A DNA stretch of 64,000 nucleotides from Synechococcus sp. A10-1-5-1 (GTDB lineage Bacteria > Cyanobacteriota > Cyanobacteriia > PCC-6307 > Cyanobiaceae), in assembly GCF_023115425.1 (NCBI RefSeq), contig NZ_CP096032.1, positions 1,054,001 through 1,118,000 on the forward strand, in the 5' to 3' direction. How positions within the stretch are numbered: position 1 is the first letter of the stretch; the number at the start of each line of letters is the position of its first letter. Positions 49,026 to 57,808 of this stretch are shown here, piece by piece. Under the pieces are notes generated by a model. That model searched no databases. It was not told where the DNA came from and saw only the letters and a list, made by a program, of their open reading frames with translations. The translations under genes and the position numbers were made by a program.

Positions 49026-50690
49026 TTAAGCCGGAGCATTCACGGCCACGGAACCACGCAGGCTTTGAACAGCGGGCGAAAGAATCTCGATCCCGGCCTC
49101 GGCGAAGCGATCTTGCAGGCGTCCGTGCAATTCGGACAGGGACTCGCGATAGCGGGACGGATCACTCACGAAGGCCGTGACCTCGTAGCTGACATGAAAG
49201 TCGTTGAGAGCGGTTTGCAGGACGTAGGGCTCCTGAAGATCGCTGACCCCGGTGGTCTCCCGGGCTGACTGCAACATCAGGGCATGGATGGTTCGCCATG
49301 GGACCTCGTAGCCGAGGGTGACCGAGGTGGCGATGGCAATGGGCTGTTTGATCTCCCGCTGGGAAAAACTGAAGTTCACCACGGAGGCCCCAATCACGGT
49401 GGCATTGGGGATGCTCACCAATTCATTCCGCGGGGTCTGAATCCGCGTGACTAAGAGGGCTCGCTCCTGCACAACACCAGTCACCCCGTTGATCTCAACG
49501 CGGTCCCCCTCCCGAAACGCTCGGGTGTAGATGAGCATCAGGCCACTGATCACGTTGTTGGCGATGGCGCTGGAACCCAAGGCGGCCAGAACACCCAGAA
49601 ACAGACCGGCCCCTTGAAAGACCCGGGTTCCAGATCCGGGGATGTAGGGGAAGGCCGCCGCACATCCGGCGAGCACCAGCAGGATCGACACGATCCGAGC
49701 CGTCGGTTTCGCCCACTCCTGATAGAAGCCTGGGATGGCGATTCGCCCTTGATCCAGAGCCCGAAACCAAGCCCCGCTCAACCGGACCAGGACAAACGTG
49801 ATCCCCAAAATCAAACCGACGGAAACCAGACCAGGGATCGCCTCAACCACGCCATCAAGAACCCCACCGATGAACTGGAGGATCTGACCGCGCAGCCCCT
49901 TCGACATTGCCATCGTTGGCGGGAAGAAGGCGAGCAAAAGCGGCACCAGTAGGTAGGTGACCAGAGCCAGCAGGGACCAGTGCACCACCTGCCTGATCTG
50001 CTGCAACAGCGCCTTCAGTCGCTCCGCCCCGATCGGTAGAGGGAACCGCTTCAAGCGCCTGAACGGCACCCCGAACATCGCTCCGCGATCCACCTGGGCA
50101 CGGAGTTGTCGATTGGCCGCGCTTTGGAGGCGGATCCAGCCCAAGTACAAACCCAGGAAGAGCGCCGCGAGTGCCGTGGCTTTCAACCAGGAGGTCAGCG
50201 AGTGATTGACCCGGTATTGGCGAATCGCCAGTTGCAGGGCCGTGAGATAACGACCAGATAGCTCCTCGCGACTCAGTTCAAAACAACGGGCCTGTTTGTC
50301 ATCAACCGCGATCACCGCCCGGGGTTCAAGCCCAGGCTGCTTGAAGCCAATGATCGAGAACGGCTCATCCTCCCAACGCTGGAGCCGGGACGGCTGCAGC
50401 GCGTAGTCCTTGGCAATCTCCAGCAGGGCTTCCTCCTGACGCTCGCCATAGGCGCGCAAGGACTCCCCAGCGGGAGGCCGGCGGACTTCAAGCACCGGCT
50501 CACCAGCCAACGCAATGACCTGAGGATCTGGACTGCAACCGGGAATCGCGGGTTTCTCCAGGACTTCAGCAGCCTGAACCTGGACCAAGCCAACAAGCCA
50601 TAACGCCCCAACCAAAAGAACCAGAAGCCCCCGGAGAAGGCCTCGCCGGAACGCCATCAGCTGCGGCATGAACGGGCTGCGTAGCAGCAC
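49026..50690 (-). CDS. MscS-family mechanosensitive channel
   Basis: 554 residues. Signal or first TM near the N terminus (L-R-G-L-L-V-L-L-V-G-A-L-W-L-V-G, ending V-Q-A-A-E), a periplasmic region of about 140 residues, several TM helices, then the pore helix region G-S-S-A-I-A-N-N-V-I-S-G-L-M-L-I-Y-T-R-A-F-R-E-G-D-R-V-E-I, and the MscS beta domain V-S-I-P-N-A-T-V-I-G-A-S-V-V-N-F-S. Osmotic release channel of the larger YbdG/YnaI-like architecture. In-frame ATG codons 21 and 33 bp downstream are alternative starts. Confidence 0.88.
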   Translation of the reverse strand: MLLRSPFMPQLMAFRRGLLRGLLVLLVGALWLVGLVQVQAAEVLEKPAIPGCSPDPQVIALAGEPVLEVRRPPAGESLRAYGERQEEALLEIAKDYALQPSRLQRWEDEPFSIIGFKQPGLEPRAVIAVDDKQARCFELSREELSGRYLTALQLAIRQYRVNHSLTSWLKATALAALFLGLYLGWIRLQSAANRQLRAQVDRGAMFGVPFRRLKRFPLPIGAERLKALLQQIRQVVHWSLLALVTYLLVPLLLAFFPPTMAMSKGLRGQILQFIGGVLDGVVEAIPGLVSVGLILGITFVLVRLSGAWFRALDQGRIAIPGFYQEWAKPTARIVSILLVLAGCAAAFPYIPGSGTRVFQGAGLFLGVLAALGSSAIANNVISGLMLIYTRAFREGDRVEINGVTGVVQERALLVTRIQTPRNELVSIPNATVIGASVVNFSFSQREIKQPIAIATSVTLGYEVPWRTIHALMLQSARETTGVSDLQEPYVLQTALNDFHVSYEVTAFVSDPSRYRESLSELHGRLQDRFAEAGIEILSPAVQSLRGSVAVNAPA

Positions 50691-50736
50691 GAAAAAGAGC
50701 CGCTCATCCTCTCACCACTACCGACTCAGTTGACAC

Positions 50737-50760
50737 AAAAAGCCCCGCAAGTGCGGGGCT
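50737..50760 (-). terminator. Terminator of the DUF4278-like gene
   Basis: AGCCCCGC - AAGT - GCGGGGCT with AAAAA on the left, so the U-tract is on the minus strand. It lies 24 bp after the stop of the 33-residue gene and also separates it from mscS. Confidence 0.85.
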
Positions 50761-50784
50761 AGAAGGATTTAAATCAAGCGGGAA

Positions 50785-50886
50785 TCACTTGACGTACTTG
50801 AGGCCTCGGTAGTTCAGCTGAGGATGCTTGGAAGAGACAGCCTCTTTGTTCTGCTGGTACTTCTGGCCGCGATAGGTGAGGGTCAT
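50785..50886 (-). CDS. DUF4278-like 33-residue protein
   Basis: Starts M-T-L-T-Y-R-G-Q-K-Y and ends N-Y-R-G-L-K-Y-V-K. The two Y-R-G boxes are the hallmark of DUF4278, small cyanobacterial proteins (usually M-K-L-x-Y-R-G near the start and a second Y-R-G). A GAGGAA Shine-Dalgarno lies 6 bp before the ATG and a strong terminator follows, so it is a real monocistronic gene. Function unknown. Confidence 0.75.
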   Translation of the reverse strand: MTLTYRGQKYQQNKEAVSSKHPQLNYRGLKYVK

Positions 50887-51060
50887 GGGTAGTTCCTCGG
50901 AGTCAGCCCAGGTCCCCGTTCCATGGCCTGGATCGAACTGCGCCTCAGGCAACCAAAAGGTGCCGAGGTGAACGTTTTGTAGCTGTTGCTACAGCACTGT
51001 TTTAGCCGCGTCGAAACCAGGCGTGTCGTTCAGGCGATTACACAACGCAGATTTCGATGC

Positions 51061-51285
51061 TTAATCGCTTGGGCAGTTCTGCCGTGGGGTCAGAAAGAAC
51101 AGCAAATCGCACTGAAAACGCGTGAAATCACTCAGGGCGTTCTCCACATCCCCTGGATAACCCTGATCGGTCTGATCGGAAGAAGGAAGTGGACCGATCG
51201 GCGGCGGCAGGGGCTCAGCCATCGCTGTACCAGGCAGAGCCGAGAGGGTCGCCGCAAGAACCAAAGCAGGCCAACGCGTCATCAC
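51061..51285 (-). CDS. Small secreted protein
   Basis: 74 residues. A signal peptide M-T-R-W-P-A-L-V-L-A-A-T-L to A-M-A is followed by a proline-rich segment P-L-P-P-P-I-G-P-L-P and a short domain with two cysteines (F-Q-C-D-L, Q-N-C-P-S-D) that could form one disulfide. No family recognised. The start is one of two adjacent ATGs. Upstream are the psaL terminator and psaL on the same strand. Confidence 0.65.
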   Translation of the reverse strand: MMTRWPALVLAATLSALPGTAMAEPLPPPIGPLPSSDQTDQGYPGDVENALSDFTRFQCDLLFFLTPRQNCPSD

Positions 51286-51340
51286 AGCACCACAGCTCTA
51301 CTGACTCGATAGCCATGGCCCCAACGAACGGCAAGGCATC

Positions 51341-51375
51341 AAAAAGCCCGCCGGACCCCAAGGGATCTGGCGGGC
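51341..51375 (-). terminator. Terminator of psaL
   Basis: GCCCGCC-GGA - loop - TCT-GGCGGGC with AAAAA on the left; the U-tract is on the minus strand, 32 bp past the psaL stop. Confidence 0.85.
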
Positions 51376-51406
51376 AAAGAGTGAATGGACGTGGATCGGG
51401 CTGGGC

Positions 51407-51898
51407 TCAGCCGACGCTCCAGACGCCACCGGCAATCTTCACCAGGGGAGCCACGATGGTGGTTCCAGCCAGGAACCAAGCGAAGGCAGCACCGCCGCAA
51501 CCGCCGAGCCAGAAACCGCTAGCGAATTCAGCCCAGCCAGCCTTGGTGAACAGGTCAGCAGGTGGGTTGTCGATGGTGGCGTCAGCCGGCTGCACGTTGG
51601 GGCCGCGGCCAGCGGTGCCGTAAATCGAGAGGCAGACCGTCAGGATCGAGACCAGACCAACGGCAGCCAGCAGACCAGCGGTGCTGGCGTACTCGGTGGC
51701 GCGCAGGGGGCCGCAGATGGTGAAGGGGCCGTAAAGGAAAAAGCCATGGGCCATACCCACTTCCAGACCGCGACGGTTGGGAGAGAGGGCGGGGCGATAA
51801 GCAGGCAGCGCGCCCAGGAAAGCGCGGCTGAAGTAGCTGCTGTTGACGGGAGTGGCCAGATTGCCGACGCAGGGGTCGGCCACGGGGGTCACGGTCAT
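51407..51898 (-). CDS. psaL: Photosystem I reaction centre subunit XI
   Basis: 163 residues from [19 protein letters not shown], the standard PsaL N terminus. TM helices and the conserved [17 protein letters not shown] segment are intact. PsaL mediates PSI trimerisation in the thylakoid. Follows psaI by 44 bp on the same strand, the usual cyanobacterial psaI-psaL pair. Confidence 0.97.
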   Translation of the reverse strand: MTVTPVADPCVGNLATPVNSSYFSRAFLGALPAYRPALSPNRRGLEVGMAHGFFLYGPFTICGPLRATEYASTAGLLAAVGLVSILTVCLSIYGTAGRGPNVQPADATIDNPPADLFTKAGWAEFASGFWLGGCGGAAFAWFLAGTTIVAPLVKIAGGVWSVG

Positions 51899-51942
51899 CG
51901 GGGGAAGAACGTCAGGTGGCTCGGGAATAAAGCGGCGACAAC

Positions 51943-52059
51943 TCAGTCGCGGGCTTCGATCACGTTGAACAGCAGGGCCATGGCCACAGCAGGAGCCAGG
52001 ATCCCGACAAGGGGCACGAACACCGAGGGCATCCAGGCGGCGACGAAGTCTCCGGTCAT
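51943..52059 (-). CDS. psaI: Photosystem I subunit VIII
   Basis: 38 residues: starts [16 protein letters not shown] and ends V-I-E-A-R-D, with a single TM helix [15 protein letters not shown]. Sequence and position next to psaL identify it. Helps dock PsaL in trimeric PSI. Confidence 0.93.
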   Translation of the reverse strand: MTGDFVAAWMPSVFVPLVGILAPAVAMALLFNVIEARD

Positions 52060-52171
52060 CAGCGTGGGCCAATACAGCTACCGTTCGGCACTGTAAGGAG
52101 CCCTGCCGGAGCTGCTCTTCGGGGCCTCCAGGGGCGACATAAAAGTTCAGACCAACCAGCCGCGCCGAGCC

Positions 52172-52648
52172 ATGACCCAGGCCCTCACCGGAATCGTTCT
52201 CGCAGGTGTCGTGGCGGCCTGCTGGGTCCTGGGCCGGCCCAAGCGCAACATCCTGCGCTCCACCGATGCTTCCGCCATTGCGGCCCTGAACCGCGGCCAA
52301 ATGGAATTGGTCATCCCTGGTGGCGGGAACGACTCCACAACTCAGGCGGGCAGCGCCATGGTTGTGCTTCCGGCAGCCAGCGATCGCCGCGGCCGCGGGG
52401 AGCTGCTGAAGCAACTCGAGCAGCAGTTCCGCGCAGGTGGTGAGCAGCGCCGCACCGCCATGGCGATCTGCCAGCTCTGGCGCCACCGCGAGGCCCTGCC
52501 GCTAATTCGCCGCGGCCTGCGCGATGCCGATCAGGTTGTTGCCCAGCTCGCCGCTGAAGCCATGACCAACTTCCGCGGCCGCAGCAGCGCTCCAGTCGCC
52601 GTGGCTCAACCGCTCAAACTGCCGCGCAACGTCTCCCGGATGCGATAG
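52172..52648 (+). CDS. Conserved hypothetical protein with HEAT-like helices
   Basis: 158 residues. N-terminal hydrophobic segment ([17 protein letters not shown]) as a membrane anchor, a linker, then two helical pairs reminiscent of HEAT repeats: [27 protein letters not shown] and [10 protein letters not shown]. Divergent from psaI, 112 bp apart. The last 43 bp overlap the end of the convergent glycosyltransferase gene. Confidence 0.75.
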   Translation: MTQALTGIVLAGVVAACWVLGRPKRNILRSTDASAIAALNRGQMELVIPGGGNDSTTQAGSAMVVLPAASDRRGRGELLKQLEQQFRAGGEQRRTAMAICQLWRHREALPLIRRGLRDADQVVAQLAAEAMTNFRGRSSAPVAVAQPLKLPRNVSRMR

Positions 52649-53574
52649 ATCGGGCGGCCCTGGCTCTCGTGATAAGTGCGCATCTGCACCTCTGAAAGCA
52701 AGCCAAAGCAGAAGAGCTGCACCCCGGTAATGAGGGCCAAGACGGCCACCAAGAGCAAAGGCCTGTTGCCGATCTCTGCGCCCCCCAACTTCACCATGAG
52801 CAGATAGGCGCTCAGGAGCGCGCCGATGGCCATCGCGCTGAGGCCCCCGAAGCCGAAGACGTACATCGGCCTGGTCAAGAAGCGCTTCATGAACCAGACG
52901 GTGAACAGATCCATCAGCACCCGAAAGGTGCGATCGATCCCGTACTTGCTCTGGCCGAACTGCCGGGCGTTGTGGTTCACCTTCACCTCCGCGATCCGCG
53001 CGCCCTCAATGAAGGCCAAGGCGGGCAGGAAGCGATGCAGCTCCCCGTAGAGGTTCATGTCCTCCACCAATTCGCGGCGGTAGGCCTTGAGTGAGCAGCC
53101 GTAGTCGTGCAGCCGCACCCCGGTCACCCGCGCGATCAGGGCATTGGCGATCTTGCTGGGCAGCAGCCGGCTAACGGCGTGGTCTTGGCGCTGGTGACGC
53201 CAACCGCTGACCAGGTCATACCCCTGCTCCAGGCGCTCCAGCAGCATCGGGATGTCGGCCGGATCGTTCTGCAGGTCTCCATCGAGGGTGACGATCAAGC
53301 GCCCGCGGCTGGCATCAAAACCAGCAGCCATAGCCGCGGTCTGGCCGTAATTACGTCGCAACAACACCGCCACGACTTCAGCGGCCCCAGCCGCCTGTTG
53401 ACGCAAGACCTCGGCGGTGCGATCGGACGAACCGTCATCCACCAACACCAGCTCAAAGGAACGCCCCAAGGGACGCAGGGCCAGCAGCAGCTTCTCCACC
53501 AGAAGCGCCAGGCTCTCCTCCTCGTTGAACAGAGGCACCACGATCGAGAGTTCTGGAACGCTGGCGCTGCTCAA
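52606..53574 (-). CDS. Family 2 glycosyltransferase, DPM1/GtrB-like
   Basis: 322 residues. GT-A domain: L-S-I-V-V-P-L-F-N-E-E-E-S, V-L-V-D-D-G-S-S-D-R-T, V-T-L-D-G-D-L-Q-N-D-P-A-D-I-P and R-H-Q-R-Q-D. Two C-terminal TM helices (F-G-F-G-G-L-S-A-M-A-I-G-A-L-L-S-A-Y and L-L-L-V-A-V-L-A-L-I-T-G-V-Q). The type transfers a sugar to undecaprenyl or dolichyl phosphate for envelope glycans. Acceptor and sugar unknown. Confidence 0.88.
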   Translation of the reverse strand: MSSASVPELSIVVPLFNEEESLALLVEKLLLALRPLGRSFELVLVDDGSSDRTAEVLRQQAAGAAEVVAVLLRRNYGQTAAMAAGFDASRGRLIVTLDGDLQNDPADIPMLLERLEQGYDLVSGWRHQRQDHAVSRLLPSKIANALIARVTGVRLHDYGCSLKAYRRELVEDMNLYGELHRFLPALAFIEGARIAEVKVNHNARQFGQSKYGIDRTFRVLMDLFTVWFMKRFLTRPMYVFGFGGLSAMAIGALLSAYLLMVKLGGAEIGNRPLLLVAVLALITGVQLFCFGLLSEVQMRTYHESQGRPIYRIRETLRGSLSG

Positions 53575-53624
53575 GGGAACGGCTCAAGTTCGCTGGAACC
53601 TAGAGGAAAGCCCTTGAAAAAAGC

Positions 53625-54707
53625 TCAGCCGGGGAGCGACCAAGCCACCCCGAGCCCCAGGTAGGTCCCCAGCAAGTAGCCCAGCAGACCAATCGCCACC
53701 GAAGGCACCGCCAGTTCGGCCCGTCCAATCGCCGTCGCCAGGGCCAAAGCCGTACTGGGACCACCGATGGAGGCCTGGGAGGCCACCAGGGTTTCAGCCA
53801 AGGGCCACCGCAGCCAGCGGCGGAAAACCAGCAGCAGCAAGAGGGCCTGCACCAGCACCACCAAGGCGGCGTAGAGCAGCACCGGCAGGCCCTCCCCCAG
53901 GAGTCCCGCCACCGGGGAGCTCAGGCCCATCACCGTGAAGAAGGGCTGGATCAAGAGCAGACCGAGTCCATAGCAACCGCGCCGGCCTGCCGGCGCCGGC
54001 AGCTGGGCCACCAGCAGAGCCACCGTGGTCAACACCAGGATCGAGGGGACGCCAGGCAACACGGCGCTGAGCGCCTGGGCCAACACCAACACAGCCAAGC
54101 CCCAGAGGGCGGCGAGCCACCAGGAGCGCTCCGGCTGATCGCTCGGGGCAGCATCGGTCGAGGCCGCCTCCATGGGGGTGTCGGCCCGCAGCCCCAGCCA
54201 GGTGCTGACGGCAAACCAAACCGCAAACACGACATAGTCAGCGGCGGTGGCCAGGGTCAACAGGGTCTCCGGCGGATTCAAGGTGCGGGCCACCGAGACG
54301 AAATTCAGGCTGCCTCCGGTGAAGGTGGCGGTGTACATCCCCGCCAAGACGCCCCGCTCGTCCCCCAGCAGGGGATGCAGCAACCAGGCCCCCAAGAGAA
54401 CACCAATCACCGTGCTCAGGGCCGCCATCAGAAACGGTCCGAGCAATTGCCTGGCCTGGGGCCACAGACGCCGCAGATCGACCGCAAGCAGGAGCAGGCC
54501 AATCGCCAGTGACGTCAGCGGACCGTTCACCCAGCTCGCCGCCTCGGCCTGCAACTGCACGCCGCCGAGGTTGCTCACCAGCAGCCCCAACAGCAGCACC
54601 ACCATCGTCATCCCCAGCTGACGCCCCCAAGGGGTGCGCCGCGACAGCACCCATCCCAGGGCCGTCAGGGAGAGGACCAGAAGCAGAGACCAAAGCATGG
54701 GCATCAA
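53625..54707 (-). CDS. DUF819-family membrane transporter
   Basis: 360 residues with about ten TM helices. Conserved G-M-Y-T-A-T-F-T-G-G-S-L-N-F-V-S-V-A-R and, in the second half, A-S-Q-A-S-I-G-G-P-S-T-A-L-A-L-A suggest an inverted-repeat transporter related to the DUF819 (YjcL-like) group. Substrate unknown. Overlaps the start region of the NlpC/P60 gene stop by 4 bp; cotranscribed with it. Confidence 0.75.
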   Translation of the reverse strand: MMPMLWSLLLVLSLTALGWVLSRRTPWGRQLGMTMVVLLLGLLVSNLGGVQLQAEAASWVNGPLTSLAIGLLLLAVDLRRLWPQARQLLGPFLMAALSTVIGVLLGAWLLHPLLGDERGVLAGMYTATFTGGSLNFVSVARTLNPPETLLTLATAADYVVFAVWFAVSTWLGLRADTPMEAASTDAAPSDQPERSWWLAALWGLAVLVLAQALSAVLPGVPSILVLTTVALLVAQLPAPAGRRGCYGLGLLLIQPFFTVMGLSSPVAGLLGEGLPVLLYAALVVLVQALLLLLVFRRWLRWPLAETLVASQASIGGPSTALALATAIGRAELAVPSVAIGLLGYLLGTYLGLGVAWSLPG

Positions 54708-55456
54708 GGGAGGGTGGAGCCGTCGTGGCAGCGCACCACCCGACCGGCGCCGCGCAATTCCTGGCGGTAGTGAACACTGACCGGATCGATCAAGTGAAGG
54801 TCAAGGCCGTCCAGACCCAAGCCATCACGGCCGTGCTCCCGGCCGGAGCTGTGCAGGTAACGGCCCTGCCCGAGGTAGAGCCCGACATGGGTGCAGCGCT
54901 GGGGACGTCCAAAAAAGATCAAGTCCCCAGGCCGCAGCTGGCTGTAGCAACCCGGGGCCACCGCCACCGGCTGGCAGAACCGCTCCTGTTGGTAGGCGTC
55001 CCTGGGGATCCACACACCAGCGGCGGCATAGGCGGCCTGGGTGAACCCCGAGCAGTCGAAATCAGGGCCGAGGCTCCCGCCCCAGAGGTAGTGATTGGCC
55101 TGCTGCCGCGCGGCCTCAGCGAAGGCCAAGACGGCCGGCAAGCGTTCCGCGATGGCCGCCTGGCAGAGGAGCTGCGGTTGAAAACCCTGGATGCAGCGGG
55201 CATGGCCCAGGAGGTCCCGCGGATCGATCCAGCCCGGGTAGCCGTCCTCGAGCAGACGAACCCGGATGCGCTGGCCCGTCGGCGCGGCTTGATCCAGCAC
55301 CTCTAGGGACCGTCCGGCCCAGGCCTGGGTGGCCAGCCCCGCACCAAACCAATGGCTGTAGAGGTTGAGCGGCGCATCGATCCGCCAACAGCTCCCCGGA
55401 TCCAGCAACTCCAAGGCCACGGGTGTTCCCACGGACAACCTGCTTAACCTCGCCAT
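54704..55456 (-). CDS. NlpC/P60 peptidoglycan hydrolase with SH3-like domain
   Basis: 250 residues from M-A-R-L-S-R-L-S-V-G. An N-terminal bacterial SH3-like part (R-I-R-V-R-L-L-E-D-G-Y-P-G-W-I) precedes the NlpC/P60 cysteine peptidase: D-F-D-C-S-G-F-T-Q nucleophile Cys, T-H-V-G-L-Y-L-G-Q-G catalytic His. Cleaves gamma-D-Glu-diamino acid bonds in peptidoglycan, as the cyanobacterial AvPCP/NpPCP enzymes do. No signal peptide is evident. Divergent from the beta-lactamase-like gene. Confidence 0.88.
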   Translation of the reverse strand: MARLSRLSVGTPVALELLDPGSCWRIDAPLNLYSHWFGAGLATQAWAGRSLEVLDQAAPTGQRIRVRLLEDGYPGWIDPRDLLGHARCIQGFQPQLLCQAAIAERLPAVLAFAEAARQQANHYLWGGSLGPDFDCSGFTQAAYAAAGVWIPRDAYQQERFCQPVAVAPGCYSQLRPGDLIFFGRPQRCTHVGLYLGQGRYLHSSGREHGRDGLGLDGLDLHLIDPVSVHYRQELRGAGRVVRCHDGSTLP

Positions 55457-55473
55457 GACCCCGAGTGGCTGCG

Positions 55474-56367
55474 ATGGCGTTCTACTGCCCTGATGGGGAG
55501 ATGGAGCAAGCACTGGCTGCGGCGATCAGGAGCCTGGAACAGGACGGCCGGCCGGGACTCAGCGAGCAGCTCTCGGTCACCTGGATTTGCTACGGGCTAT
55601 CCCTGCGCAACGGCTCCGCTGCAGAGGGCAAGGGCACCCACTGGCGCGGGGAGGAAGCCCGCTATCCAGCCAGTGTGGTGAAACTCCTCTATCTCCTGGC
55701 TGCCGAGGCCTGGCTGCAACGGGAGCTCATCGAGGACAGCCCCGAGCTGCGCCGGGCCCTGGCCGACATGATCCGGGACTCCAGCAACGACGCCACCGGT
55801 TTTGTGGTGGACCTGCTGACGGGTACCTGCAGCGGCCCGGAACTGCCGGCTGGGCCCCTCGAGCAGTGGAGCCAGCAGCGCCAACTGATCAACCGCTGGT
55901 TTGATGAGCTGGGTTGGCCCGAATGGCCGGGCAACAACGCCTGCCAGAAGACCTGGGGGGATGGCCCCTATGGACGGGAGCGCCAGTCCTATGGGCCCCA
56001 GCTGGAGAACCGCAACCGCCTAAGCAGCAACCTGACGGCACGGGTTCTGCAGGCGGTCATGGCCCAAGAACTGCTGTCACCGGCGGCATGCGGCCGCATG
56101 CAAGAGCTGCTGGCCCGGAGCCTGGATCAGGGGGAGCGAGCTGCGGACCCCGAGAACCAGGTGGATGGATTTCTGGGCGGGGGCCTGCCCGAAGGCGCCC
56201 GGCTCTGGAGCAAGGCCGGCTGGATGAGCCAGGCCCGCCACGACGCCGCCTACATCGAGGTCGAGGGGAAGGCTTCGGCGCTGGTGGTGGTGCTCAGCGA
56301 AGGTCCCGAGCGGGCCCAGGACGAGACGTTGCTGCCGGAACTCTGCCGGCGCCTGCTCGAGCTCTAG
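55474..56367 (+). CDS. Beta-lactamase-like serine hydrolase
   Basis: 297 residues from the ATG; a GTG three codons earlier is the alternative. Class A-like fold with S-x-x-K in Y-P-A-S-V-V-K-L-L-Y-L and S-x-N in R-D-S-S-N-D-A-T-G; a K-T/S-G-like box is represented by L-W-S-K-A-G-W-M. No signal peptide, so an intracellular or non-classical esterase or peptidase is possible. Whether it hydrolyses beta-lactams cannot be said. Confidence 0.78.
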   Translation: MAFYCPDGEMEQALAAAIRSLEQDGRPGLSEQLSVTWICYGLSLRNGSAAEGKGTHWRGEEARYPASVVKLLYLLAAEAWLQRELIEDSPELRRALADMIRDSSNDATGFVVDLLTGTCSGPELPAGPLEQWSQQRQLINRWFDELGWPEWPGNNACQKTWGDGPYGRERQSYGPQLENRNRLSSNLTARVLQAVMAQELLSPAACGRMQELLARSLDQGERAADPENQVDGFLGGGLPEGARLWSKAGWMSQARHDAAYIEVEGKASALVVVLSEGPERAQDETLLPELCRRLLEL

Positions 56368-56372
56368 AAACT

Positions 56373-56401
56373 CAAAACCCCAGCCCGGGGTCGGACTGGG
56401 G
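56373..56401 (-). terminator. Terminator of tRNA-Ser
   Basis: Minus strand: CCCCAG - 12-nt loop containing CCCCGGG - CTGGGG followed by TTTTGAG, 9 bp after the tRNA. Six-pair stem. Confidence 0.65.
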
Positions 56402-56409
56402 CTTGGAAC

Positions 56410-56497
56410 GGAGAGGGAGGGATTCGAACCCTCGACAGAAGTTGCCTCCTGTAACTCCTTAGCAGGGAGCCGCTTTCAACCACTCAGCCACCTCTCC
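56410..56497 (-). tRNA. trnS: tRNA-Ser (anticodon GCT)
   Basis: 88 nt on the minus strand, class II with a long variable arm. The acceptor GGAGAGG pairs with CCTCTCC-type 3' arm; the anticodon loop is C-C-T-G-C-T-A-A-G (GCT, for AGC/AGT); T-loop G-G-G-T-T-C-G-A-A-T-C-C-C. Confidence 0.95.
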
Positions 56498-56515
56498 AGC
56501 GGCCCGCAAAGACTA

Positions 56516-57733
56516 TCAGGCGCTGGCACCGCAGACAGCCCGTTGGGGCAGCCGCGGCAGGCGATGTTTGAAACCACAGAGGATCTCCCAGGGGATGGTT
56601 CCCATCGGCTCACTCCAGGCCTGGGGATCGATCCGCTCCCCCGCCTCTTCTCCCAACAACGTGACCACGCTGCCGGCCTCGAGCTCAGGGACATCGGTGG
56701 CATCCAGCACCATTTGATCCATGGTGATCGCCCCCACCTGGGGGAGCCGATGCCCGGCGAAGAGCACCTCCAGGCGATTGGAGAGCAACCGCGGGACGCC
56801 ATCGGCATAGCCGATCCCCACCACCGCCAAGCGGCTGGGCCTTTGGGTGATGAAGCGATGGCCGTAGCTGACCCCAACCCCGGCCGGCACCTCACGAATC
56901 AAGCTGACCCGGGCGCGGACATGCATCGCCGGCTGCAGGGTCAATTCGCCGCCCAGGTGATCAGATGGCCGCTGGCCATAGAGGGCCAGCCCCACCCGCA
57001 CGAGGTCGTAGTGCAACTGGGAGCTCCGCAGGGTGCCAGCGGAATTGGCCAGATGGCGGCAGCCAGGGGCCAACTGCTGTTGCTGCAGGCCCAGCAGCAC
57101 CGAATCAAAGCGCTGCTGCTGGGTAGCCGTCAGGGCATCGAGGCCATCGCCGGGGGCATCGGCTCCGGCCAGATGGGAGTAAACCCCGGCCATCTCCAGC
57201 GAATCGAGGCCCTGAATGGCTTCCACCAAGCGCGGTCCTTCCTCCCAGGGCGCCCCCAGACGGGTCATGCCGGTGTCCAATTTCAGGTGGACCGCCAGCT
57301 GGCGGCCGCTGCCGCTGGCCAGGTTCTGGCAAAGCAGAGCTTCACGCATGCCGCTGAGGGTGGGCATCAACTGCCAATGCAGGCAGGCCCGCAATTCATC
57401 CGGATGGCTGAGGTTGCCGAGCACCAACACGGGCTGATCCAGCCCCGCCTGACGCAACTCCACCCCCTCCTGCAGGGTGGCGACACCAAAACAGCTAGCC
57501 CCGCCAGCTGCGGCCGAACGGGCAACCGGTACGGCGCCATGGCCATAGCCATCGGCCTTGACCACGGCCATCAGGGCACAGCCTGGATGGAGAGAGCGCC
57601 TCAGGGCATCGGCATTGGCCTGGATCGCCGCCTCATCGATTTCCACCCAGGCGCGCTGTCTCGGGTGGGGCTGCGGCGCCAAGGCAGCGGCCGCAGGGTC
57701 CTCAAAGGCAGCAGCAGGCGATGCGTCAACCAT
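56516..57733 (-). CDS. alr: Alanine racemase
   Basis: 405 residues from M-V-D-A-S-P-A-A; the frame allows six more. PLP enzyme making D-alanine for peptidoglycan. A-V-V-K-A-D-G-Y-G-H-G carries the PLP lysine; the catalytic tyrosine is in V-S-Y-G-H-R-F; G-Y-A-D-G-V-P-R-L and M-D-Q-M-V-L-D are further signatures. Normal length plus about 25 extra N-terminal residues. Divergent from the HNH gene, 75 bp apart. Confidence 0.93.
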   Translation of the reverse strand: MVDASPAAAFEDPAAAALAPQPHPRQRAWVEIDEAAIQANADALRRSLHPGCALMAVVKADGYGHGAVPVARSAAAGGASCFGVATLQEGVELRQAGLDQPVLVLGNLSHPDELRACLHWQLMPTLSGMREALLCQNLASGSGRQLAVHLKLDTGMTRLGAPWEEGPRLVEAIQGLDSLEMAGVYSHLAGADAPGDGLDALTATQQQRFDSVLLGLQQQQLAPGCRHLANSAGTLRSSQLHYDLVRVGLALYGQRPSDHLGGELTLQPAMHVRARVSLIREVPAGVGVSYGHRFITQRPSRLAVVGIGYADGVPRLLSNRLEVLFAGHRLPQVGAITMDQMVLDATDVPELEAGSVVTLLGEEAGERIDPQAWSEPMGTIPWEILCGFKHRLPRLPQRAVCGASA

Positions 57734-57808
57734 CCGCCCTTGGCAGTGCACCTAGCATGCATAGAAATTACGGGGTTGCCCAGCGCAACACCCCCAGGCA
57801 GCGCTCCC

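Noticed and set aside
51899-52486. Long minus-strand extension of the psaL frame upstream of its ATG
   Set aside because: It runs through psaI in another frame and antisense to the HEAT-like gene; PsaL homologues start at M-T-V-T-P-V.
56543-57808. Very long plus-strand open frame running antisense through alr and into the HNH gene
   Set aside because: The composition reads as an antisense shadow of alr (no domain, low complexity), while alr shows all PLP and catalytic motifs. The HNH gene starts at its own ATG at 57809.
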